18,389 nt of DNA from CAYGHG01 sp964349515 (GTDB lineage Bacteria > Oederibacteriota > PGYV01 > CAYGHG01): positions 1 through 18,389 of the forward strand of contig CAYGHG010000051.1 in assembly GCA_964349515.1 (NCBI GenBank). Reading direction: 5' to 3'. A program made the translations under genes and the position numbers. Positions 1-7,343 of this stretch are shown here, piece after piece. The notes below the pieces were generated by a model, which was not told where the DNA came from, did not search any database, and saw only the letters and a list, made by a program, of their open reading frames with translations. The first letter of the stretch is position 1; the number at the start of each line of letters is the position of its first letter.

Positions 1-30
1 CGTTTTCACGCAGCCCTTTATAAATACCTT

Positions 31-1050
31 CTATTTAAGGCCTTCCCTCGCGACTATCTCCGCTATCTGTACCGCGTTTAGCGCGGCGCCTTTTCTTATC
101 TGGTCTCCCGCCACCCACAGATTATACCCGTTGCCCGAGCAGGATATGTCTTCCCTGATTCTGCCTACAAATATATTGTCTTTGCCGGATGCAAAAAGCG
201 GCATGGGGTATTTTTTGTTTGCAGGATCGTCTTCCAGCGTCACTCCCGGAGCCTTTGAAAGCAGGTCCTTTATCTCCTGTACCGTGAGTTTTTTCTCGGT
301 TTCTATCATGATTGATTCCGAGTGGGCGCGCAGTACCGGCACCCTCACGGTGGTTGACGAAATCATCATTTCAGGAGCGTGCATAATCTTTCTGGTTTCG
401 TTTACCACTTTCATCTCTTCCTTTGTGTATCCGTTATCAAGGAACACATCTATGTGCGGTATTACATTCCAGAGCAGCTGATAGGCAAACTTTTCCACTT
501 TCAGCGGTTTTCCCTCTGACCAGTCTTTTGCCTGCTGCTGTACTTCAAACATAGCTTTGTCGCCGGCCCCGGAAGAGGCCTGATATGAAGAAATCACCAT
601 TCTCTTAATCTTTGCCGCGTCGTGAATGGGCTTCATCGGAACAATAGCTATAATCGTGGTGCAGTTTGGGTTTGCTATTACGCCTGTATTCCATCTGCAG
701 TCTTCCGGGTTGATTTCAGGAATTACAAGCGGTACATCAGGCTCCATTCTGAAAGCCGACGTGTTGTCTATGCACAGTGCTTTTGCCTCTTTCATGTCTT
801 TCAGAAACTGCTTTGATATGGAAGCCCCTGCTGAAGCGAGCACTATGTCAACACCCTTAAACGAGTTTGAATCAAGCAGCTCAACTTTCAGTTTTCTTCC
901 CTGAAAATCCATTTCTTTTCCGACTGAGCGCTCGGATGCCAGGAGTTTCAGGTTTTTTACCGGAAACTTGCGCTCTTCCACAATGGAAAGAAGCTCTTTT
1001 CCCACGGCGCCGGTCGCGCCCATAATCGCTACATTATATTCTTTTGCCAT
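31..1050 (-). CDS. asd: Aspartate-semialdehyde dehydrogenase
   Basis: This 339-residue protein reduces aspartyl phosphate to aspartate semialdehyde with NADPH, at the branch to Lys, Met, Thr and hence Ile. Visible features are the N-terminal Rossmann motif GATGAVGKEL (residues 11-20), the active-site Cys in NPNCTT (Cys130), the SSYQASSGAG segment (154-163), and RAHSES, whose Arg241 and His243 match the substrate Arg and catalytic His of the family. The length is normal for the family. The ATG at 1050 has GGAG eight bases upstream. It is the last gene of the ilv-leu series, 61 bp after leuB. Its presence suggests co-control of the aspartate-derived carbon that becomes isoleucine. No terminator is visible in the 30 bases left before the window edge. 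Confidence 0.96.
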   Translation of the reverse strand: MAKEYNVAIMGATGAVGKELLSIVEERKFPVKNLKLLASERSVGKEMDFQGRKLKVELLDSNSFKGVDIVLASAGASISKQFLKDMKEAKALCIDNTSAFRMEPDVPLVIPEINPEDCRWNTGVIANPNCTTIIAIVPMKPIHDAAKIKRMVISSYQASSGAGDKAMFEVQQQAKDWSEGKPLKVEKFAYQLLWNVIPHIDVFLDNGYTKEEMKVVNETRKIMHAPEMMISSTTVRVPVLRAHSESIMIETEKKLTVQEIKDLLSKAPGVTLEDDPANKKYPMPLFASGKDNIFVGRIREDISCSGNGYNLWVAGDQIRKGAALNAVQIAEIVAREGLK

Positions 1051-1077
1051 TTTTTCTTCTCCGTTAAAGTTCTCTAT

Positions 1078-1105
1078 TTGCAGATTGTAAATTGCAAATT
1101 TAAAC
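1078..1105. repeat. Degenerate 7-bp tandem repeat, four units, asd-leuB spacer
   Basis: On the plus strand the spacer reads as four consecutive heptamers: TTGCAGA, TTGTAAA, TTGCAAA, TTTAAAC. It fills about half of the 61-bp gap between leuB and asd. The function is unknown. It resembles in period, but not in sequence, the repeats in two other spacers of this operon. Confidence 0.6.
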
Positions 1106-1111
1106 TGTTTT

Positions 1112-2182
1112 TTATTTTACCAGCCCTGCCACAAAATCGCCCATCTCAACAGTTCCCATGCCCATTTTTCCGGCAGAGAGACTCTTGATTTTACCTGACG
1201 CAAGAGCCGCTGTTACGGCGTCATCAATTGATTTTGCCATAGCTGTCTCGCCGAGTGTATCCATCATCATTGCCGCTGCGTTAATGGCTGCAAGCGGGTT
1301 AATGACATTTTTTCCTGTGTATTTCGGAGCTGAGCCGCCGATAGGTTCAAACATGGAAACGCCCTCGGGGTTTATGTTTCCGCCGGCTGCTATTCCCATG
1401 CCGCCCTGTATCATGGCGCCAAGGTCTGTTATGATGTCGCCGAACAGGTTTTCGGTTACTATGACATCAAAGAACTCCGGATTTTTTACAAACCACATGG
1501 TGGTCGCGTCCACATGCGCGTAATCCTGTTTTATTTCAGGGTAAAGCTTATCTCCCATTTCTTTGTGCGAGCGCACCCACAAGTCACCGCAGTGCGTGAG
1601 AACATTGCACTTGTGAACGAGAGTCAGCATTTTCTTTTTGCTGTTTCTCTTTTTTGTCAGTTCATAAGCATATTTCATGCAGCGGTCAACCACAGGCCTT
1701 GTATATACCATAAGCTGTGTCGCGACCTCATTTTGAGTGCCTTTCTGTGAAACTCCGCCCATACCTGTATATATTCCTCCCGAGTTTTCCCTTATCACAA
1801 CAAAATCTATTTGCTCGGGGCCTTTATCCTTTAACGGCGTCTCTACATTGGGATAAAGCTTTACCGGCCTTAAATTGATGTACTGGTCAAGGGCAAAACG
1901 AAGCCTGAGCAGTATGCCAAGCTCCAGTATTCCGGGCTTTACATCAGGGTGCCCTATTGCGCCAAGATAGATAGCATTGTGTTTCTTTAGTTCCTCTATT
2001 CCCGAATCAGGCAGGAGCTCGCCCGTCTTCATATAGCGCTCGCCTCCGAAATCATAATCGGTGAAATTGAGGGTTACTCCGTGTTTTGCAGCCGCCGCTT
2101 TCAATACCTTAAGGCCTTCGGCCGCAACTTCCGGGCCTGTGCCGTCTCCGCCCATTACCGCGATGTTGTATGACTTTGCCAT
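1112..2182 (-). CDS. leuB: 3-isopropylmalate dehydrogenase
   Basis: A 356-residue member of the isocitrate/isopropylmalate dehydrogenase family. It oxidises and decarboxylates 3-isopropylmalate to 2-ketoisocaproate using NAD and a divalent metal. Seen in the sequence are GGDGTGPEV (11-19), the substrate arginines in LLRLRFALDQYINLRP (Arg93, Arg95, Arg105), Arg131 and Tyr138 in RENSGGIYTG, catalytic Lys191 in HKCNVL, metal-binding Asp225, Asp249 and Asp253 (DATTMW and NLFGDIITDLGA), and the C-terminal GSAPKYTGKNVINP nucleotide loop. Family members include tartrate and isocitrate dehydrogenases; position between leuD and asd in a leu operon makes LeuB the clear choice. The ATG at 2182 has GGTGG seven bases upstream and follows leuD by 20 bp. 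Confidence 0.94.
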   Translation of the reverse strand: MAKSYNIAVMGGDGTGPEVAAEGLKVLKAAAAKHGVTLNFTDYDFGGERYMKTGELLPDSGIEELKKHNAIYLGAIGHPDVKPGILELGILLRLRFALDQYINLRPVKLYPNVETPLKDKGPEQIDFVVIRENSGGIYTGMGGVSQKGTQNEVATQLMVYTRPVVDRCMKYAYELTKKRNSKKKMLTLVHKCNVLTHCGDLWVRSHKEMGDKLYPEIKQDYAHVDATTMWFVKNPEFFDVIVTENLFGDIITDLGAMIQGGMGIAAGGNINPEGVSMFEPIGGSAPKYTGKNVINPLAAINAAAMMMDTLGETAMAKSIDDAVTAALASGKIKSLSAGKMGMGTVEMGDFVAGLVK

Positions 2183-2202
2183 TTTAGTCCACCATCCTGT
2201 TC

Positions 2203-2700
2203 TTATTTTATTTTATACTTCTTTTTGCCGTAGTTGATAAGCCCGCCTGCCGCCACAAGCTCCTGCATGAAAGGCGGTATGGGTTTTACTCTGTATTCCT
2301 CGTTTTTCGTAACATTTTTTATTACTCCTTTATCCGCGTCTATTTCCACAGAGTCGCCCTCTGCGATCTTGAGCGAGGCTTCTTCGGACTCAAATATCGG
2401 AAGTCCGATATTAAAAGAATTTCTGTAAAAAATTCTGGCGAAATCTTTCGCGATTACGCAGGAAACACCCGCAGCCTTGATAGCCACAGGCGCGTGCTCT
2501 CTTGACGAGCCGCATCCGAAGTTTTTTCCTGCAACCATAACGTCTCCTGCGCCCACTTTGGATGCAAAAGTCTTGTCCGCATCCTCCATGCAGTGCTTTG
2601 CCAGCTCCGCAGGGTCTGACGTATTCAGATACCGTGCCGGTATTATCAAATCAGTATCAACATCGTTTCCAAACCGCCATACTTTACCGCTTATTTTCAT
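2203..2700 (-). CDS. leuD: 3-isopropylmalate dehydratase small subunit
   Basis: A 165-residue protein, the swivelling small subunit that pairs with LeuC to isomerise 2-isopropylmalate to 3-isopropylmalate. The N-terminus has FGNDVDTDLIIPARYL (10-25) and the substrate-contacting loop GKNFGCGSSREHAP (58-71), followed by SFNIGLP, all typical of the short archaeal/thermophile-type LeuD. The frame stays open 80 codons further upstream into leuC. I chose the ATG at 2700 because GGAGG lies nine bases before it and because the family begins here. The 47-bp gap after leuC contains a 9-bp periodic repeat. Confidence 0.95.
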   Translation of the reverse strand: MKISGKVWRFGNDVDTDLIIPARYLNTSDPAELAKHCMEDADKTFASKVGAGDVMVAGKNFGCGSSREHAPVAIKAAGVSCVIAKDFARIFYRNSFNIGLPIFESEEASLKIAEGDSVEIDADKGVIKNVTKNEEYRVKPIPPFMQELVAAGGLINYGKKKYKIK

Positions 2701-2722
2701 ATAAGTTAACCTCCGAATTTTT

Positions 2723-2749
2723 ATAGGACTTATACGTCCGATAGGGCCT
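2723..2749. repeat. Degenerate 9-bp tandem repeat, three units, leuD-leuC junction
   Basis: Three successive plus-strand nonamers are visible: ATAGGACTT, ATACGTCCG, ATAGGGCCT. The last one runs into the leuC stop codon. It includes small palindromes (GGAC...GTCC and ATAGG-G-CCTAT), so the RNA could form short hairpins. Units are only partly conserved. The function is unknown. Confidence 0.45.
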
Positions 2750-4016
2750 ATGCCTTTTTCAATTCCTCCGGGCTTCCAATCCTGCCCAGCAGTGCGCTTG
2801 CCGCCGCAATTGCAGGCGACGAGAGGTAAACGCTGCTTTCGGTATGACCCATCCTGCCCACAAAGTTCCTGTTTGTAGTTGATATGGCCACCTCGCCCTT
2901 TGCGAGTATGCCCATATGCCCGCCGAGGCACGGCCCGCAAGTAGGCATGGAGAATACCGCGCCGGCTTTTACAAATGTTTCAACAAGCCCTTCTTTTATT
3001 GCCTGCAGGTATATTTCCTTTGTGCCCGGGAACACCAGACAGCGCACCCTTGAATTGATTTTCTTACCCTTTAAAATCTTTGCAGCTATTCTCAAATCTT
3101 CAAGCCTGCCGTTTGTGCACGAGCCTATTACCGACTGGTCTATCGCTATTTTGCCCAGTTTTGAAACAGGCTTTGTATTTTCCGGAAGGCTCGGGCATGA
3201 CACTACAGGCTCCAGTTTGGAGCAGTCGTATTCAATAATATTCTCATATTTTGCGTCTTTGTCGCTGGTATATACCTTCCATTTATGCTCAGCGCGGCCC
3301 TTTACATACGCAAGCGTTGTTTCATCAGGATTCATCAGGCCTGCTTTTCCGCCTGCTTCTATTGCCATATTTGACATGGTCATCCTCGCGTCCATTGACA
3401 ATTTGTCAATAACCGGGCCTGTGAACTCCATAGCCTTGTAAAGCGCTCCATCCACACCTATGTCGCCTATGGTATGAAGTATCAGATCCTTTGAACTGAC
3501 CCACTTGTTCAGCTTTCCTTTATATACGAACTTTATCGACGGCGGAATCTTAAACCAGGCTTTGCCTGTCATCATGCCGAAAGCGGCGTCAGTAGAGCCT
3601 ACGCCGGTCGCAAATGCGCCAAGCGCGCCGTATGTGCAGGTGTGAGAATCAGCACCTATGACAAGGTCGCCCGGAACCACAACTCCCTGCTCGGGGAGCA
3701 GCGCGTGCTCAATTCCTACATCTGACTGGTCATAATAGTGTGTGAGTTTCTGCTCGCGCGCGAACTCACGCAGCATCTTTGCCTGTTCTGCCGACTTAAT
3801 ATCCTTGTTCGGCGTAAAATGATCAGGCACAAGGGCTACTTTGTTTTTGTCCCATACTTTTGTCGCACCGGCAGCCTTAAACTCTTTTATGGCAATAGGC
3901 GCGGTAATGTCGTTTGCAAGCACGAGGTCTATGTCGGCAATTACGAGTTCTCCCGGCTCAACGTGCTTTTTTCCCGCTTTCGCGGCAAGAATCTTTTCAG
4001 CTATGTTCATGCTCAT
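2748..4016 (-). CDS. leuC: 3-isopropylmalate dehydratase large subunit
   Basis: A 422-residue aconitase-superfamily protein carrying the [4Fe-4S] cluster of isopropylmalate isomerase. The three cluster ligands are visible as Cys300 in IGSCTNGR and Cys360/Cys363 in PTCGPCLGGH. Further family motifs are GADSHTCTYGALGAFATGVGS (residues 121-141) and the NRNFVGRMGH segment near the C-terminus. The length of about 420 places it in the shorter LeuC/HacA-like group that pairs with a free-standing small LeuD of about 165 residues, as found here, rather than the roughly 465-residue E. coli type. The first ATG (4016) is preceded by AGGAGG with nine-base spacing; a second ATG two codons on is less well placed. 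Confidence 0.95.
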   Translation of the reverse strand: MSMNIAEKILAAKAGKKHVEPGELVIADIDLVLANDITAPIAIKEFKAAGATKVWDKNKVALVPDHFTPNKDIKSAEQAKMLREFAREQKLTHYYDQSDVGIEHALLPEQGVVVPGDLVIGADSHTCTYGALGAFATGVGSTDAAFGMMTGKAWFKIPPSIKFVYKGKLNKWVSSKDLILHTIGDIGVDGALYKAMEFTGPVIDKLSMDARMTMSNMAIEAGGKAGLMNPDETTLAYVKGRAEHKWKVYTSDKDAKYENIIEYDCSKLEPVVSCPSLPENTKPVSKLGKIAIDQSVIGSCTNGRLEDLRIAAKILKGKKINSRVRCLVFPGTKEIYLQAIKEGLVETFVKAGAVFSMPTCGPCLGGHMGILAKGEVAISTTNRNFVGRMGHTESSVYLSSPAIAAASALLGRIGSPEELKKA

Positions 4017-4037
4017 ATAATATTACCTCCTAATTAG

Positions 4038-4065
4038 TTTCAGGTTTCAGGTCTCAAGTTTCAGG
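4038..4065. repeat. 7-bp tandem repeat, four units, leuC-leuA spacer
   Basis: On the plus strand four heptamers follow each other: TTTCAGG, TTTCAGG, TCTCAAG, TTTCAGG. Units 1, 2 and 4 are identical and unit 3 differs at two positions. It lies in the 64-bp gap between the leuA stop and leuC start, clear of the leuC ribosome binding site. The function is unknown. Confidence 0.75.
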
Positions 4066-4080
4066 GAACAACAAAAAACT

Positions 4081-5610
4081 TTATTTTTTACCTGATTTTT
4101 CCAGTTTTGTCAGCGCATCCAGGTATGCTTTGGCGCTTGCTTCTATGATGTCTGTTGACATCCCGCGCCCGTTGACCTCTTCACCGTTTTCCTGCACCCT
4201 TACGGTTACTTCTCCCTGCGCTTCTTTGCCTTTGGTTATCGACTTGATCTGATAGTCAATAAGTTTGACGTTTGATTTTACCATCTGATTTATCGCCTTG
4301 TATACCGCGTCTATGGGGCCGTCGCCTGTTGCCGCGTCTTCAAAAACCTTGTCCCCTTTTTTAATCCTGACTGTCGCAGTAGGCAGCATTGTACTGCCTG
4401 TGGCGGCGAAAATATAATCAAGGACATAAATATCATTTCCTTTTCTTCCGCCCTCCTGCATCAGGGCTATCAGATCCTCGTCAAAAACCTCTTTTTTCTT
4501 GTCAGCTATTGACAAAAATTTCTCATACAACTCCGGCAGCTCCTTTTCGGATACTTTAAAACCCAAATACTCCAATCTGTGGACAAGCGCGTGTTTCCCC
4601 GAGCGTGCGGTAAGAACAAGCTCGTGGCCCGGTATTCCTACAGACTGCGGCGTCATTATGCCGAACGTGGACTCATGCTTTAAGATTGCGTCCTGGTGTA
4701 TTCCCGAGGCATGCGCAAACGCATTTTCTCCGACAACCGATTTATTGGGCTGGACTATCATTCCTGTCAGCCTTGTCACAAGTTTTGAGGCTTTGTAAAT
4801 CTCTTTTGTATTTATGTTGGTGTCCACCCTGTAAAAATCTTTTCTCGTTTTAAGCGTCATTACCACCTCTTCCAGCGCCGCGTTGCCCGCGCGCTCGCCA
4901 AGGCCGTTAATGGTGCATTCCACCTGCCTGGCTCCCGCCAGTATAGCGGAAAGAGAGTTTGCCGTAGCCATCCCGAGGTCATTGTGGCAGTGTACTGCGA
5001 TAACAGCCTTATTGATATTCGGGACAGTATTGTAAAGTTTTCTTATCAGATTTCCGAATTCTTCGGGCGTGGTGTATCCCACCGAATCCGGTATGTCTAT
5101 TGTTCTCGCCCCGGCTTTAATGGTCTCCTCAACAATTTTACACAAATAATCAAAATCCGTCCTCGTCGCGTCCATAGCGGAAAACTCCACGTCATCACAG
5201 AGATTTCTGGCGTATTTCACGGCTTCTATGGCGCGCCTTAACACTTCTTCATTTGTTGTTTTTGTAATGTACACTACATGCTGGGGCGAAGTTCCGATGA
5301 AAGTGTGAATCCTCGGCCTTTTTGCGCCCTTGAATGCTTCCGCGCATGCGTCAATGTCTTTTTTTACGGCGCGCGCGAGGCCCGCCACTATGGGTTTCTT
5401 AAGGGCTTTTGCTATCTCTCTCACGGATTCCAGGTCTCCCGGGGATGAAAAAGGGAAACCCGCCTCTATGATGTCGACATTAAGCCTCTCAAGCTGTTTT
5501 GCAATCTCAAGTTTTTCCACACGGGTAAGGGAAGCTCCGGGAACCTGCTCGCCGTCCCTCAAAGTGGTGTCAAATATAAGTACTTTTTCTTCTTTCTTAT
5601 TTACTTTCAT
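4081..5610 (-). CDS. leuA: 2-isopropylmalate synthase
   Basis: A 509-residue enzyme that condenses acetyl-CoA with 2-ketoisovalerate, the committed leucine step. The TIM-barrel domain opens with FDTTLRDGEQ (Arg18, Asp19 for substrate and metal), has AGFPFSSPGD (50-59), the metal site HCHND (His207, His209) and the NGLGERAGN signature (235-243). A C-terminal LeuA regulatory (leucine-binding) domain follows from about residue 385, with the GDGPIDAVYKAINQ motif, so feedback inhibition by leucine is expected. One oddity is that the usual FSxEDA motif reads FSAMDA, with Met146 in place of the conserved Glu. The ATG at 5610 has a weaker ribosome site than its neighbours (GGCGG about ten bases upstream, GGA close to the start). 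Confidence 0.95.
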   Translation of the reverse strand: MKVNKKEEKVLIFDTTLRDGEQVPGASLTRVEKLEIAKQLERLNVDIIEAGFPFSSPGDLESVREIAKALKKPIVAGLARAVKKDIDACAEAFKGAKRPRIHTFIGTSPQHVVYITKTTNEEVLRRAIEAVKYARNLCDDVEFSAMDATRTDFDYLCKIVEETIKAGARTIDIPDSVGYTTPEEFGNLIRKLYNTVPNINKAVIAVHCHNDLGMATANSLSAILAGARQVECTINGLGERAGNAALEEVVMTLKTRKDFYRVDTNINTKEIYKASKLVTRLTGMIVQPNKSVVGENAFAHASGIHQDAILKHESTFGIMTPQSVGIPGHELVLTARSGKHALVHRLEYLGFKVSEKELPELYEKFLSIADKKKEVFDEDLIALMQEGGRKGNDIYVLDYIFAATGSTMLPTATVRIKKGDKVFEDAATGDGPIDAVYKAINQMVKSNVKLIDYQIKSITKGKEAQGEVTVRVQENGEEVNGRGMSTDIIEASAKAYLDALTKLEKSGKK

Positions 5611-5648
5611 TTTCCTGCCGCCTTTCTTTTATTTAGGGCTTAATAATC

Positions 5649-5689
5649 CCTGTTTCCCGCGCCTTGAACAAAAAGGCGCGGGAAACAGG
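5649..5689. other. Perfect 15-bp inverted repeat (hairpin) between ilvC and leuA
   Basis: The arms CCTGTTTCCCGCGCC (5649-5663) and GGCGCGGGAAACAGG (5675-5689) are exact complements around an 11-base loop. On the minus-strand transcript the loop is U-rich, but the sequence after the stem is GATTATTAAG, not a U-tract. The plus-strand side has none either. It is therefore not a standard intrinsic terminator. It sits in the 89-bp gap just after the ilvC stop and could stabilise the upstream mRNA, mark a processing point or lower leuA expression. It could also be one copy of a dispersed palindromic repeat. Confidence 0.85.
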
Positions 5690-5699
5690 TTATGTCATC

Positions 5700-6767
5700 T
5701 TACTTTTTTTTCTTTGCTTTTGCTTTCTTCTTCGCAGGCGCAGCTTTTTTTACCGGCTCCGCTTTTTTCTCTTCTTTTTTTGTAATCCAGGGCATCATTT
5801 TTCTTAACTGCCTGCCCGTTACCTCTATGCCGTGTTCCGCGTCATTTCTTAAGAGCGCGTTAAACATAGGTTTATTTGCCTGGTTTTCAAGTATCCACTC
5901 GGTTGCAAACTGACCCGACTGTATCTCTCCCAGTATTTTCTTCATCTCTTTCTTTGTCTCTGCAGTAATCAGCCTGGGTCCGCGCGTGATATCGCCGTAT
6001 TTAGCGGTGTCGGATATTGAATACCTCATACCCGCAATGCCGCCCTCATACATGAGGTCAACAATAAGTTTTAACTCGTGAAGCACCTCAAAATAAGCCA
6101 TCTCAGGCTGGTAACCGGCCTCTACAAGCGTTTCGTAACCGGCTTTTACAAGCGCCGAGCATCCGCCGCAGAGAACAGCCTGTTCTCCGAAAAGGTCGGT
6201 TTCCGTCTCTTCTTTGTATGTGGTCTCGATTATTCCCGGCTTCCCTGCCCCGAGCCCGGTGGCGTATGCAATCGCGATATCTTTTGCCTTGCCTGAAGCG
6301 TTCTGATGAATTGCGATTAACGCGGGAACGCCCATGCCTTCCTCAAACTGGCGCCTTACCATGTGTCCGGGCCCTTTGGGTGCGATCATTATGACGTCAA
6401 CGTTCGCCGGCGGCACAATCTGGCCGTAGTGGATGTTGAAACCGTGGGCAAAAGCAAGGACTTTGCCGGCTTTCATCCTGTCTTTGATTGAATTTCTGTA
6501 GATTACAGCCTGGAGAGCGTCCGGAACGAGCATCATTATGACGTCAGACTGCTCTGCAACAGTTGCCGCGTCAGAAACCCTGAATCCTGCGTCTATCGCA
6601 GCATTGTAATTCTTCGTGCCTTCAAGCTCGCTTACCAGTACCCTGATTCCGCTGTCCCTCAAATTCTGCGCGTGCGCGTGGCCCTGCGAACCAAAACCTA
6701 TGATGCCCACCGTCTTGTTCTTGAGCAGGTTCATGTTCGCGTCTTTCTCATAGTACACTTTAATCAT
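5700..6767 (-). CDS. ilvC: Ketol-acid reductoisomerase (class I) with basic C-terminal tail
   Basis: A 355-residue enzyme that isomerises and reduces acetolactate and acetohydroxybutyrate, using Mg2+ and NAD(P)H. The Rossmann motif GFGSQGHAHAQN (24-35), AFAHGFNIH (106-113 region, His109), and the metal ligands Asp191 and Glu195 in TDLFGEQ plus Glu227 and Glu231 in YFEVLHE are all present. The cofactor loop is SELEGTKNY (46-54), with Glu47 and Glu49 where NADPH enzymes usually have Arg and Ser. Class I enzymes normally stop near the MPWI motif; here about 26 more residues follow (from residue 330), almost all Lys, Ala, Glu and Pro. The ATG at 6767 has AAAGGAG six bases upstream. It lies 36 bp after ilvN. 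Confidence 0.95.
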   Translation of the reverse strand: MIKVYYEKDANMNLLKNKTVGIIGFGSQGHAHAQNLRDSGIRVLVSELEGTKNYNAAIDAGFRVSDAATVAEQSDVIMMLVPDALQAVIYRNSIKDRMKAGKVLAFAHGFNIHYGQIVPPANVDVIMIAPKGPGHMVRRQFEEGMGVPALIAIHQNASGKAKDIAIAYATGLGAGKPGIIETTYKEETETDLFGEQAVLCGGCSALVKAGYETLVEAGYQPEMAYFEVLHELKLIVDLMYEGGIAGMRYSISDTAKYGDITRGPRLITAETKKEMKKILGEIQSGQFATEWILENQANKPMFNALLRNDAEHGIEVTGRQLRKMMPWITKKEEKKAEPVKKAAPAKKKAKAKKKK

Positions 6768-6780
6768 CTCTTTCTCCTTT

Positions 6781-6807
6781 CGGTTTTACGGGTTCCCCCG
6801 GTTTTAT
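6781..6807. repeat. 9-bp periodic repeat, ilvC-ilvN spacer
   Basis: The plus strand reads CGGTTTTAC, GGGTTCCCC, CGGTTTTAT. The outer two nonamers match at eight of nine bases, while the middle one is only partly similar. It covers most of the 36-bp gap and the ilvN stop. It could be chance, and is listed because other spacers in the operon show comparable short-period repeats. Confidence 0.35.
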
Positions 6808-7289
6808 TTTTTTCCTCTTGTAAGCGCTATGGTGCCCGTCCTTGACATTTCAATCACTCCGTAACCGTTCATCTGCGAAATAAAAGCATTGATCTTATCG
6901 TCTGTTCCTGTTATTTCAACCATGTATGAATCATCCGTTACATCCAGCACCTTGCCCCTGAATATTCCCACTACCTGCATAAGATCATTTTTATCCTTGC
7001 CCTTTACATCTACCCTGACAAGCGCAAGCTCTCGTTCTACATAGTTTTCGCCTTCCATGTCGATTACCTTTATTGTATCCACAAGCTTGTTCAACTGCTT
7101 TATGATCTGGTCAAGCACAATCTCGTCACCTGTTGCAACAATCGTCATGCGCGACAGCGAGTGGTCCTCAGTCTCGCCGACGGCAAGGGAGTCTATGTTG
7201 TAATCCCTTCCCGAAAAAAGCCCCGCAATACGCGCGAGTACGCCCGGCTGGTTCTCCACCGTCACTGTAAGTATCTTTTTCTTTTCCAT
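6804..7289 (-). CDS. ilvN: Acetolactate synthase small (regulatory) subunit
   Basis: A 161-residue regulatory subunit that activates the catalytic subunit and makes it sensitive to valine. The N-terminal ACT domain (about 6-78) has the effector-site segment ENQPGVLARIAGLFSGRDYNI (residues 12-32), in which Asn13 and Gly16 correspond to positions known to affect valine inhibition in enteric IlvH. A second ACT-like half follows (about 86-155). The size matches the standard IlvN/IlvH of about 160 residues. The ATG at 7289 has AGGAG eight bases before it. It directly follows ilvB with a 54-bp gap, the usual partner order. Confidence 0.95.
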   Translation of the reverse strand: MEKKKILTVTVENQPGVLARIAGLFSGRDYNIDSLAVGETEDHSLSRMTIVATGDEIVLDQIIKQLNKLVDTIKVIDMEGENYVERELALVRVDVKGKDKNDLMQVVGIFRGKVLDVTDDSYMVEITGTDDKINAFISQMNGYGVIEMSRTGTIALTRGKK

Positions 7290-7343
7290 TGTAGTTTCTC
7301 CTGTTTTTTAATTGTTTGTTGCTGACTACAAGTGACAGCTTTG

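Noticed and set aside
2701..2940. An 80-codon N-terminal extension of leuD reaching into leuC.
   Set aside because: The extension is read from leuC coding sequence in another frame; the internal ATG has a strong ribosome site and matches the family start.
2884..3441. A 185-codon plus-strand open frame inside leuC, and similar long plus-strand frames within ilvB and dctM.
   Set aside because: They lie fully inside well-supported minus-strand enzyme genes, lack ribosome sites and show no protein family pattern.
5649..5689. Reading the ilvC-leuA hairpin as an intrinsic terminator ending the ilv part of the operon.
   Set aside because: There is no U-tract after the stem on either strand and no promoter candidate was seen before leuA.
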